Assembly (NCBI GenBank): GCA_964540965.1
Contig: CAZIOT010000011.1
Coordinates: forward strand, 62,001 to 126,000
From: JADYZU01 sp964540965
GTDB lineage: Bacteria > Pseudomonadota > Alphaproteobacteria > Rhodobacterales > Rhodobacteraceae
Length of the DNA: 64,000 nucleotides
Reading direction: 5' to 3'
Positions 52,240 to 59,324 of this stretch are shown piece by piece; position 1 is the stretch's first letter, and each line of letters begins with the position of its first letter. The notes below the pieces were generated by a model. The model searched no databases. It was not told where the DNA came from and was given only the letters and a program-made list of their open reading frames with translations. The position numbers and the translations under genes were made by a program.

Positions 52240-52508
52240 TTCACGCCCGAGATGTTGCCGTCCTCGCCTATGGTGATGTTCAGCCGGTCGGGGCGGTAAT
52301 CCATCGTCACCGCCATGCCGGGGGTGATGATGCGGGTGCCTTCGGGAAAGGTCATTGCCGCAAGGACCGATTGCGGCTGGCCGACCAGGGTTTGCAGCGC
52401 CGCGGCGCCGCACAGGTCGGGCATCGGATCGACCACAGGCTCGCCGCGCGGCGGAACCTCGGCGCAGGCGGCCAGGACAAGCGGAAGGGCAAGGACAAGC
52501 TGTTTCAT
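52230..52508 (-). CDS. I78-family peptidase-inhibitor-like lipoprotein, second of three
   Basis: Lipoprotein of 92 residues: signal MKQLVLALPLVLAAC with lipobox LAAC, then LCGAAALQTLVGQPQSVLAA, the best I78 match of the three, IITPGMAVTMDYRPDRLNIT and the final ISGVNCT. The two Cys residues of the mature domain probably form a disulfide. It follows the first copy after 61 bases. Confidence 0.83.
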   Translation of the reverse strand: MKQLVLALPLVLAACAEVPPRGEPVVDPMPDLCGAAALQTLVGQPQSVLAAMTFPEGTRIITPGMAVTMDYRPDRLNITIGEDGNISGVNCT

Positions 52509-52569
52509 GCGTCGATGATGCGCCCGCGCGGCGATTCCCGCAAGCCGTCGCGGATGCCGCCGGCGCGGA

Positions 52570-52869
52570 TCAGCCGCAATAGACCCGCGACACCCGGTCG
52601 TCGCCGCCGACCTCGACCGTGATGCGGCCGGCGTGGAAATCGCGCGTGGTGGCCTGGCCGGGATAGACGACCCGCGCCTTGCCCTCGCCCACAAGGGGCC
52701 GCATCATGAATTCGGCCTCGGACGCCGGCTGCCCGGTCAGCCGCGGCCCCCAGATCGAGGCAAAGCATAGATCGTTCGAGGCATCGGCCGTCGTGGTGGA
52801 ACCGGGCATCCCGGCATCGCCACAGGCGGCAAGAAGGATCAGGGCGGGGGCGAGGGCAATGAGTCTCAT
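52570..52869 (-). CDS. I78-family peptidase-inhibitor-like lipoprotein, first of three
   Basis: Lipoprotein of 99 residues: signal MRLIALAPALILLAAC, then a Ser/Thr linker and LCFASIWGPRLTGQPASEAEF, VVYPGQATTRDFHAGRITVE and SRVYCG. It is more diverged than the second copy but retains the Cys pair and the TGQP loop position. Divergent from the formaldehyde dehydrogenase gene. Confidence 0.78.
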   Translation of the reverse strand: MRLIALAPALILLAACGDAGMPGSTTTADASNDLCFASIWGPRLTGQPASEAEFMMRPLVGEGKARVVYPGQATTRDFHAGRITVEVGGDDRVSRVYCG

Positions 52870-53010
52870 GCCCGGATGCTTGACCGGCGACGGGCCGGCG
52901 GGCAAGGGGTCAAAAACGCGTGACCGGGCGATGCGCGGCAGACCGCCATTGCGGTTGAAAAGACGCCGCTTTTGCGCAAGCCTGCCGCAAAATCCAAAGG
53001 GAGGATAACC

Positions 53011-54141
53011 ATGCGCACCCGCGCCGCCGTCGCCCTTGCCGCCGGCAAGCCGCTTGAGATCATGGACGTGAACCTGGACGGCCCGAAAGAGGGCGAGGTT
53101 CTGGTCGAGATCAAGGCCACCGGCATCTGCCACACCGACGAATTCACCCTGTCGGGCGCCGATCCCGAAGGGCTGTTCCCGGCGATCCTGGGCCATGAAG
53201 GCGCCGGCGTGGTGGTCGAGGTCGGGCCTGGGGTCAAGACGCTGAAGCCGGGCGATCACGTCATCCCGCTTTACACCCCCGAATGCCGCGAATGCCCGTC
53301 CTGTCTAAGCCAGAAAACCAACCTCTGCACCTCGATCCGGGCGACGCAGGGCAAGGGGCTGATGCCGGACGGCACCTCGCGCTTTTCCATGCTCGATGGC
53401 ACGCCGATCCTGCATTACATGGGCTGTTCGACCTTCGCCAACCACACCGTCCTGCCGGAAATCGCCCTGGCAAAGATCCGGCCCGACGCGCCCTTTGACA
53501 AGGTGTGCTATATCGGCTGCGGCGTGACCACCGGCGTTGGCGCCGTCATCAACACCGCCAAGGTGGAACAGGGCGCGACCGCGGCGGTGTTCGGGCTGGG
53601 CGGCATCGGGCTGAACGTCATTCAGGGCCTGCGGCTGGCCGGCGCCGACATGATCATCGGCGTCGACCTGAACAACGCGAAAAAGGAATGGGGCGAACGC
53701 TTTGGCATGACGCATTTCGTTAACCCTTCGGAAATCGAGGGCGACGTGGTGTCCCATATCGTCAACATGACCAAGCGGCGCGGCGACCTGATCGGCGGGG
53801 CGGACTACACCTTTGACTGCACCGGCAATGTCAAGGTGATGCGGCAGGCACTGGAATCCTCGCATCGCGGCTGGGGCGTGTCGGTGGTGATCGGCGTGGC
53901 GCCCGCCGGGGCGGAAATCAGCACCCGGCCCTTCCAGCTTGTCACCGGGCGGACGTGGAAGGGCACGGCCTTTGGCGGCGCGCGCGGCCGCACCGATGTG
54001 CCCAAGATCGTCGACTGGTATATGGAGGGCAAGATCGAGATCGACCCGATGATCACCCATACGCTCAGGCTCGAGGACATCAACAAGGGCTTTGACCTGA
54101 TGCATGCCGGGGAATCGATCCGCTCGGTCGTGGTCTATTAG
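53011..54141 (+). CDS. S-(hydroxymethyl)glutathione dehydrogenase (class III alcohol dehydrogenase)
   Basis: Zinc enzyme of 376 residues oxidising the formaldehyde-glutathione adduct to S-formylglutathione with NAD. Catalytic zinc region ATGICHTDEFTLSGADPEG and GHEGAGVVVEVG; structural zinc cysteines in PECRECPSCLSQKTNLC; cofactor loop VFGLGGIGLNVIQG; class III-typical VIGVAPAGAEISTRPFQLVTGR and FGGARGRTDVP. GGGAGGA precedes the ATG. The next pathway enzyme (S-formylglutathione hydrolase) is encoded at 58494-59324. Confidence 0.97.
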   Translation: MRTRAAVALAAGKPLEIMDVNLDGPKEGEVLVEIKATGICHTDEFTLSGADPEGLFPAILGHEGAGVVVEVGPGVKTLKPGDHVIPLYTPECRECPSCLSQKTNLCTSIRATQGKGLMPDGTSRFSMLDGTPILHYMGCSTFANHTVLPEIALAKIRPDAPFDKVCYIGCGVTTGVGAVINTAKVEQGATAAVFGLGGIGLNVIQGLRLAGADMIIGVDLNNAKKEWGERFGMTHFVNPSEIEGDVVSHIVNMTKRRGDLIGGADYTFDCTGNVKVMRQALESSHRGWGVSVVIGVAPAGAEISTRPFQLVTGRTWKGTAFGGARGRTDVPKIVDWYMEGKIEIDPMITHTLRLEDINKGFDLMHAGESIRSVVVY

Positions 54142-54888
54142 GTGGCGCGTGGGCCGATCCCGCTTCTCGCCGTCCTGATCGACGCCGACAATTCCAGCCC
54201 CGCCTGGGCCGAGGCGATCTTTCACGAGATCGCCAGCCTGGGCGAGGCTTCGGTGCGGCGCATCTACGGCGATTTCTCGCGGCCGGGGCTGAAGGGCTGG
54301 TCCGACCGGCTGGCGTCGCTGGCGCTGGTGCCGCACCATTCGCCGATGAACACCGTGGGCAAGAATTCAAGCGACATCGCCCTGGTCATCGACGCGATGG
54401 ACCTGCTGCTTTCCGGGCGGTTCGACGGTTTCGTGCTGGTGTCGTCCGACAGCGACTTTACCCGGCTGGCCAGCCGCATCCGCGAACAGGGGCTGGACGT
54501 GTTCGGCATCGGCCAGAAAAAGACGCCCGAGGCGTTCCGCATGGCCTGCAAGCGGTTCATCTATGTCGAGAATATCCTGGCGCCGCTGCCCGAAGCAGCC
54601 GCAGCACCTGCCGCCCCGGCCCCGGCCGCGGAACCGGCCCGCGCGCCCGAATCCGCCGAGGCGGCGGGCAAGGCGACGCCGCTGATCCTGGCCGCGATGC
54701 GCGCCATCGACCCCGAGGGCGACTGGTTCGGCCTTGGGCAATTGGGCCAATACATCATCCAGGCCAATCCCGATTTCGATTCGCGCACCTATGGCAGCGC
54801 CAAATTGCGCGACCTCTTGCGCCGCATCCCCCGGTTCGAGGTGAAACAGGGCGACGGCAATGTCTGGCGGGTGCGGGACAGGGCGTGA
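54142..54888 (+). CDS. NYN-domain RNase-like protein with C-terminal OST-HTH/LOTUS domain
   Basis: Protein of 248 residues. The N-terminal NYN/PIN-like domain carries acidic residues Asp14/Asp16 (VLIDADNSS), Asp78/Asp84 (SSDIALVIDAMDLL) and Asp103/Asp105 (VSSDSDFTRLA). A Pro/Ala linker (about 148-172) leads to an OST-HTH fold (LILAAMRAIDPEGDWFGLGQLG to NVWRV). Such proteins probably bind and cleave RNA. It starts with a GTG directly after the upstream TAG and has no clear ribosome site, implying translational coupling. Confidence 0.87.
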   Translation: MARGPIPLLAVLIDADNSSPAWAEAIFHEIASLGEASVRRIYGDFSRPGLKGWSDRLASLALVPHHSPMNTVGKNSSDIALVIDAMDLLLSGRFDGFVLVSSDSDFTRLASRIREQGLDVFGIGQKKTPEAFRMACKRFIYVENILAPLPEAAAAPAAPAPAAEPARAPESAEAAGKATPLILAAMRAIDPEGDWFGLGQLGQYIIQANPDFDSRTYGSAKLRDLLRRIPRFEVKQGDGNVWRVRDRA

Positions 54889-54939
54889 GGGAGTAGAACG
54901 ACGACCTGTTGTCAGCTATTGACTAACCGTAAGCTATGC

Positions 54940-54951
54940 GCTAACGTTAGC
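54940..54951. promoter_or_regulatory. operator-like palindrome before the toxin-antitoxin genes
   Basis: GCTAACGTTAGC is a perfect 12-base palindrome ending two bases before the toxin ATG; related CTAACCGTAAG lies just upstream. It is a likely autoregulatory site for the XRE antitoxin. Confidence 0.6.
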
Positions 54952-54953
54952 CG

Positions 54954-55205
54954 ATGAAGCCCGTCACCTACAAGCCCGCGGCACTCAAGGCGCTTGGCCG
55001 GATGCCGGCGAAGACAGCGCGGCATATTGTCGGCAAGATCGAACAATATGCCGCCAACCCGGCATCGCAGGCCAACAATGTGACGGCTCTGAAAGGCCGC
55101 GATGCGATCCGGCTTCGCGTGGGAAACTGGCGGGTCATCATGAATGATGGCGGTGAGGTGCTGGATATCCTTGATATCGGACCTCGCGGCGGAATTTATG
55201 ACTGA
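54954..55205 (+). CDS. RelE/ParE-superfamily toxin
   Basis: Protein of 83 residues with the RelE fold pattern: KALGRMPAKTARHIVGKIEQ, VTALKGRDAIRLRVGNWRVIM with the basic catalytic-face residues Lys/Arg, and the final LDILDIGPRGGIYD. RelE-type toxins cut mRNA on the ribosome. The toxin precedes its antitoxin, the HigBA-like order. The DNA here is less GC-rich than the neighbours around the promoter, suggesting transfer. Confidence 0.88.
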   Translation: MKPVTYKPAALKALGRMPAKTARHIVGKIEQYAANPASQANNVTALKGRDAIRLRVGNWRVIMNDGGEVLDILDIGPRGGIYD

Positions 55206-55217
55206 CAGGAGGGTGAT

Positions 55218-55547
55218 ATGAACAGCATGGTGACGATCCCCCGCGACGAATACGACCGTCTGCGCGAGGCAGCCGAGGAACTGGCGGATCTGCAGGCCTA
55301 TGACCGGGCGATGGCCGAGGGTGGCGAATCCTTTCCGTCGGAAGTGGTCCACCGGCTTCTGGCCGGCGATGCCCCGGTGACGGTGTTCCGCGAATACCGC
55401 GGCCTGTCGGGCGCCGACCTGGCCCGGGCGGCCGGCCTGCACCGGGTGCAGGTCCACGACATCGAAACTGGCAAGCGTCGAGGGTCGGTCGACACGCTCA
55501 AGGCCATTGCCGGCGCGCTGAACGTCGACCTCGATCTGATCGCCTGA
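55218..55547 (+). CDS. XRE-type HTH antitoxin
   Basis: Protein of 109 residues. An N-terminal dimer/toxin-binding helix region (IPRDEYDRLREAAEELADLQ) precedes the Cro/C1-type HTH: REYRGLSGADLARAAGLHRV, QVHDIETGKRRGSVDTLKAI. It neutralises the RelE-type toxin encoded 12 bases upstream and probably represses the pair. AGGAGGG precedes its ATG. Confidence 0.9.
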   Translation: MNSMVTIPRDEYDRLREAAEELADLQAYDRAMAEGGESFPSEVVHRLLAGDAPVTVFREYRGLSGADLARAAGLHRVQVHDIETGKRRGSVDTLKAIAGALNVDLDLIA

Positions 55548-55591
55548 CAAGGGCACCAGCGGGCCGCGCGGGGTTGCGTTCGCGCCGTCAC

Positions 55592-55624
55592 GCCTCTAGT
55601 TTAGAATTATTCTAAACTAGAGGC
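55592..55624. promoter_or_regulatory. iron control element (Irr-binding ICE) before mbfA
   Basis: A perfect 33-base dyad: 15-base arms (left GCCTCTAGTTTAGAA) around TTA. Its core TTTAGAA-TTA-TTCTAAA matches the ICE to which Irr binds in alphaproteobacteria. It ends three bases before the mbfA ATG, so it covers the only ribosome-site-like sequence (AGAGG). Confidence 0.85.
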
Positions 55625-55627
55625 GCC

Positions 55628-56605
55628 ATGTTCCCCGGCCTTGCCCACCGCCGCCGTTTCGCCGACCTGACCGAGCAGGAGATCCTCGCGCTCGCCATCT
55701 CGTCGGAAGAGGACGACGCCCGCATCTACCGCAGCTTTGCCGAACATCTGCGCGGCGACTATCCCGCCTCGGCCGCGGTGTTCGACGGTATGGCCGCCGA
55801 AGAGGACGGCCACCGCCAGGCGCTGATCGCGCTGCACCGCATCCGCTTTGGCGACCATGTGCCGCTGATCCGGCGCGAACATGTCGCCGGCCATCTTGCC
55901 CGGCCGCCGGTCTGGCTGACCACCAACCTGCCGCTTGACCGTATCCGGGCCGAAGCGCGGGCGATGGAGGATCAGGCCGCCGCCTTTTATGCCGGTGCAG
56001 CGGCCCGCACCTCGGACGCCGCGACGCGCAAGCTGCTGGGCGATCTTGCCGCCGCCGAAAGCCGCCATGCCGAAGAGGCGCAGGAACTTGAGGACCGCCA
56101 CCTTGGCCCCGCGGCGCGCAGCGCCGAGGACGCAAGTGCCCGGCGGCGTTTCGTGCTGACCTGGGTGCAGCCGGGGCTGGCGGGGCTGATGGACGGCTCG
56201 GTCTCGACCCTGGCGCCGATCTTTGCCACCGCATTCGCCACCCGCGATCCGCATACGACGCTGCTGGTCGGGCTTGCCGCCTCGGTCGGGGCGGGGATTT
56301 CGATGGGCTTTACCGAGGCGGCCTCGGACGACGGGCAATTGTCGGGGCGCGGGTCGCCATGGAAACGCGGGCTTGCCAGCGGGGTGATGACGGCGCTGGG
56401 CGGCCTTGGCCATGCCCTGCCCTATCTGATCCCGCATTTCTGGACCGCGACGATCACGGCGATGGTTGTGGTCTTTGTCGAGCTTTGGGCGATCGTCTGG
56501 ATCCAGAACCGCTATATGGACACGCCGTTCCTGCGGGCGACGTTCCAGGTGGTGCTGGGCGGGGCGCTGGTCTTTGCCGCCGGGGCGCTGATCGGGGCGG
56601 GATAG
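55628..56605 (+). CDS. mbfA: membrane-bound ferritin MbfA (erythrin/VIT1-type iron exporter)
   Basis: Protein of 325 residues: an N-terminal ferritin-like Er domain (about 1-150) with iron-binding Glu/His in SSEEDDARIYRSF, MAAEEDGHRQAL, AMEDQAAAFY and AAESRHAEEAQELE, and a C-terminal VIT1-type membrane domain (about 175-325) with LAGLMDGSVSTLAPIF and SMGFTEAASDDG. It exports ferrous iron from the cytoplasm. The ICE box upstream predicts control by Irr, with expression in iron excess. Confidence 0.95.
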   Translation: MFPGLAHRRRFADLTEQEILALAISSEEDDARIYRSFAEHLRGDYPASAAVFDGMAAEEDGHRQALIALHRIRFGDHVPLIRREHVAGHLARPPVWLTTNLPLDRIRAEARAMEDQAAAFYAGAAARTSDAATRKLLGDLAAAESRHAEEAQELEDRHLGPAARSAEDASARRRFVLTWVQPGLAGLMDGSVSTLAPIFATAFATRDPHTTLLVGLAASVGAGISMGFTEAASDDGQLSGRGSPWKRGLASGVMTALGGLGHALPYLIPHFWTATITAMVVVFVELWAIVWIQNRYMDTPFLRATFQVVLGGALVFAAGALIGAG

Positions 56606-56609
56606 TCGC

Positions 56610-56635
56610 GTAAGGTGGGTCTTGACCCACCTTAC
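56610..56635. repeat. palindromic repeat, GTAAGGTGGGTC family, copy 2
   Basis: Arms GTAAGGTGGGTC and GACCCACCTTAC with spacer TT, between convergent mbfA and an EamA gene. The right arm supplies the TAA stop of the EamA gene on the minus strand. Confidence 0.9.
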
Positions 56636-57483
56636 CCGCGCAGCGCCGCGATCCCGGCCAGGACCACGACGACCGATCCGGCGATGGTCCAGCCATCGGG
56701 CCGTTCGCCGAACACCGCCACACCGGCGATCATCGCAAAGACCAGCCGCGTATAGCGGAACGGCGTCACCGCCGCGACCTGCCCGCTGCGCATGGCAAGG
56801 GTCAGCGCCGAATAGGCGGCCACCCCCGCCACCGCCGCCAGCGCGATCAGCCCGACCGGCAGTGCCGCGGGCAGCAGCGGCGCCGCGCCAAAGGGCAGCG
56901 CCACCAGCCCGGCGACGATCAGCATGGCAAATCCCGCGACGCCCAGTTGCCGCCACGACAGCGCCGGCGGCGCCGCACGCGTGGCAAGGTCGCGCCCGGC
57001 AAAGCCCAGCGTGGCGATCACCGCCAGAAGCGCGGTCGGGCCAAAGCCCTCGGCGCCCGGCCGCAGGATCATCAGCACGCCGACCAGCCCCGCCGCGACG
57101 GCAAGCCAGCGCCGCCAGCCGACCCTTTCGCCGAACAGCAGCGCCGCCCCGGCGATGACGATCAGCGGCGCCGCCTGAAGCACCGCCGATGTGGTGGAAA
57201 CCGGCGTCAGCGCCAGCGCCAGCATGAAGAACAACCGCCCCGTCACTTCGGCGACCGAACGGAAGGCCATGGTCCGCGACCACAGCGCCGGCGGCAGCAG
57301 CGCCTCGCCGGCGCGGACGGTCAGCGCCATGAACAGAACAAGGCCGAGGCTGCCGAAGATCATCAGCACCTCGCCCGGCGGCAGGCTGGCCGAGGCGGTT
57401 TTCAGCAGCGCATCCTCGACCGCGAAGGCGGCCATGGCGGCGGTCATGAACAGGCTGCCGCGCAGGTCGGGGGACAGGGACAT
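56632..57483 (-). CDS. EamA/DMT superfamily transporter
   Basis: Membrane protein of 283 residues with ten hydrophobic segments in two EamA repeats; the hallmark VLQAAPLIVIAGAALLFGERVGWRRW closes repeat 1 and RYTRLVFAMIAGVAVFGERPDGWT repeat 2. Substrate unknown. The start MSLSPDLRG is preferred to an extension into the flanking palindromic repeat. Its stop codon is inside repeat copy 2 and copy 3 lies 13 bases before its start, so the gene is bracketed by the two repeats. Confidence 0.88.
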   Translation of the reverse strand: MSLSPDLRGSLFMTAAMAAFAVEDALLKTASASLPPGEVLMIFGSLGLVLFMALTVRAGEALLPPALWSRTMAFRSVAEVTGRLFFMLALALTPVSTTSAVLQAAPLIVIAGAALLFGERVGWRRWLAVAAGLVGVLMILRPGAEGFGPTALLAVIATLGFAGRDLATRAAPPALSWRQLGVAGFAMLIVAGLVALPFGAAPLLPAALPVGLIALAAVAGVAAYSALTLAMRSGQVAAVTPFRYTRLVFAMIAGVAVFGERPDGWTIAGSVVVVLAGIAALRG

Positions 57484-57495
57484 AGGGGGCCGGGG

Positions 57496-57521
57496 GTAAG
57501 GTGGGTCGAGACCCACCTTAC
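57496..57521. repeat. palindromic repeat, GTAAGGTGGGTC family, copy 3
   Basis: Arms GTAAGGTGGGTC and GACCCACCTTAC with spacer GA, identical to copy 1. It lies between divergent genes (EamA and AEC transporters), where a terminator is not expected. Confidence 0.9.
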
Positions 57522-57552
57522 CAATCCCCGCGCCAGCCGCTAGGGAGGCTGC

Positions 57553-58485
57553 ATGACCGACATCCTGCTCCAGACCCTGCCGTTCTTTGCCATCATCGGC
57601 CTGGGCTATGGCGCCGGCCGCAGCGGGTTCTTCCCGCCCGAGGCGACGGCATGGCTGACGCGGTTCGTGTTCTACTTCGCGCTTTCGGCCATGCTCCTGC
57701 GGTTTTCGGCCAGCCTGCCGTTGTCACAACTGCTCGACTGGACCTTCATCGCCGCCTACCTCGTCGGCACCACCGCCGTCTATCTCCTCGCCCTTGCCGT
57801 GGCCTTTGCCCGCCGCCGCCCGCTGGCCGAGGCCGCGTTCGAGGCGCAATGCGCGTCGAACGGCAATACCGGTTTCCTTGGCCTGCCGCTCCTCGCCATC
57901 CTGCTGGGGCCGCAGGCGGTGGGGCCGACGACCATGGTGATGGCGGTGGACATGATCGTGTTTTCCTCGGTCATCGTCATCCTTGTCACCGCGGCGCGCG
58001 AACGGCGGTTGCGGCTGTCGGTGCTGGGCCCGGTGGGCATGGGGCTGGTGACCAATCCGATGATCGTCTCGCTTGTCTGCGGCTTTCTCTGGGCGGCGAC
58101 CGGCTGGCCGCTGCCGCAGCCGGTCGAATCGTTCCTGACCACGCTTGGCGCCGCCGCGACGCCCGGCGCGCTGTTCGCCATCGGCGCCTCGCTTGCCGGG
58201 CGGTCGGCGGTGCGGCTGGCCATCGCCGGCTGGCTGTCCTTTGCCAAGCTGGTGCTGCACCCCGCCGCCGTCGCGATCTGCGCGCTGCTGCTGTTCCCGG
58301 TCGATCCCGGATCCGCCGCGGTGATGATCGCCGCAGCCAGCTTGCCGGTGGCCGGCAATGTCTACATTCTGGCGGCGCATTACAACGTGGCGCCATTGCG
58401 GGTCTCGGCCTCGATCCTTGTCTCGACCGCATTCTCGGTTGTCACCGTCACCGCCGTCGTGGCCTGGGTCCGCACCCTGCAATAG
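57553..58485 (+). CDS. AEC (auxin efflux carrier-type) transporter
   Basis: Membrane protein of 310 residues with about ten helices in two halves. ILLQTLPFFAIIGLGYGAGR and ASNGNTGFLGLPLLAILLG (conserved N-x-G loop of helix 4) are typical of bacterial AEC proteins, as is AASLPVAGNVYILAAHYNV in the second half. Relatives carry malonate, malate or other organic acids; substrate unknown here. It is eight bases upstream of fghA. Confidence 0.88.
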   Translation: MTDILLQTLPFFAIIGLGYGAGRSGFFPPEATAWLTRFVFYFALSAMLLRFSASLPLSQLLDWTFIAAYLVGTTAVYLLALAVAFARRRPLAEAAFEAQCASNGNTGFLGLPLLAILLGPQAVGPTTMVMAVDMIVFSSVIVILVTAARERRLRLSVLGPVGMGLVTNPMIVSLVCGFLWAATGWPLPQPVESFLTTLGAAATPGALFAIGASLAGRSAVRLAIAGWLSFAKLVLHPAAVAICALLLFPVDPGSAAVMIAAASLPVAGNVYILAAHYNVAPLRVSASILVSTAFSVVTVTAVVAWVRTLQ

Positions 58486-58493
58486 GAGCAATC

Positions 58494-59324
58494 ATGAAAA
58501 CCATCAGCGAAAACAGGTGCTTTGACGGCGTGCAGGGCGTCTACAGCCATGCCTCGGCCGCCACGGGGACCGAGATGACCTTTGGCCTGTTCCTGCCCGA
58601 AGAGGCCGCCGACGCGCCGGTTCCGGTGCTGTGGTTCCTGTCCGGCCTGACCTGCACCCATGAAAACGCGATGGTCAAGGCCGGGGCGCAGAAATGGGCC
58701 GCCGAACAGGGCATCGCGCTGGTCTTTCCCGACACCTCGCCGCGGGGCGAGGGCGTGGCCGACGATCCCGCCTATGACCTGGGGCAAGGCGCCGGGTTCT
58801 ATGTCAACGCCACTCAGGCGCCCTGGGCGCCGCATTTCGCCATGCGCGATTACATCGCCGAGGAATTGCCCCGCCTTGTCACCCGCAACTTCGCCGTGGA
58901 CGAGGACCGGCAGGCGATCACCGGGCATTCGATGGGCGGGCATGGCGCGCTGACCCTTGCCCTGTCTTTGCCGGGACGGTTCCGCAGCGTCTCGGCCTTT
59001 GCGCCGATCTGCAACCCGACGGCCAGCGACTGGGGCCGCAAGCAGTTCGCGGCCTATCTTGGCCCCGACGAGGCGCTGTGGGAGGCGCATGACGCCTCGG
59101 TCCTGATGGCCGCCAACGGCTTTGACGGGCCGGTGCTGATCGACACCGGCACCGCCGACCAGTTCGGCGACAAGCTGGGCACCGCCGCCATGGCCAATGC
59201 CATCGCCGCCCGAAGACAGGCCGCAACCCTGCGGCTGCAAAGGGGCTATGACCACAGCTATTTCTTCGTCTCGAGTTTCATGGAGGATCATGTGAGCTTT
59301 CATGCCGAGGCGTTGTGGAGGTGA
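58494..59324 (+). CDS. fghA: S-formylglutathione hydrolase
   Basis: Esterase-D family enzyme of 276 residues that hydrolyses S-formylglutathione to formate and glutathione, the step after the dehydrogenase at 53011-54141. Catalytic Ser is in GHSMGGHGALTLAL near residue 145, Asp in LIDTGTADQF and His in GYDHSYFFVSSFMEDHV. LSGLTCTHEN is the family block near residue 50. AGGAGCAATC precedes the ATG. Its 3' end is one boundary of the insert that follows. Confidence 0.97.
   Translation: MKTISENRCFDGVQGVYSHASAATGTEMTFGLFLPEEAADAPVPVLWFLSGLTCTHENAMVKAGAQKWAAEQGIALVFPDTSPRGEGVADDPAYDLGQGAGFYVNATQAPWAPHFAMRDYIAEELPRLVTRNFAVDEDRQAITGHSMGGHGALTLALSLPGRFRSVSAFAPICNPTASDWGRKQFAAYLGPDEALWEAHDASVLMAANGFDGPVLIDTGTADQFGDKLGTAAMANAIAARRQAATLRLQRGYDHSYFFVSSFMEDHVSFHAEALWR
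59277..59318 (+). repeat. left direct repeat: 3' end of fghA
   Basis: A 42-base stretch encoding FMEDHVSFHAEALW, repeated at 60663-60704 with six differences. The last 18 bases are identical. It marks the left boundary of the inserted segment. Confidence 0.88.
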
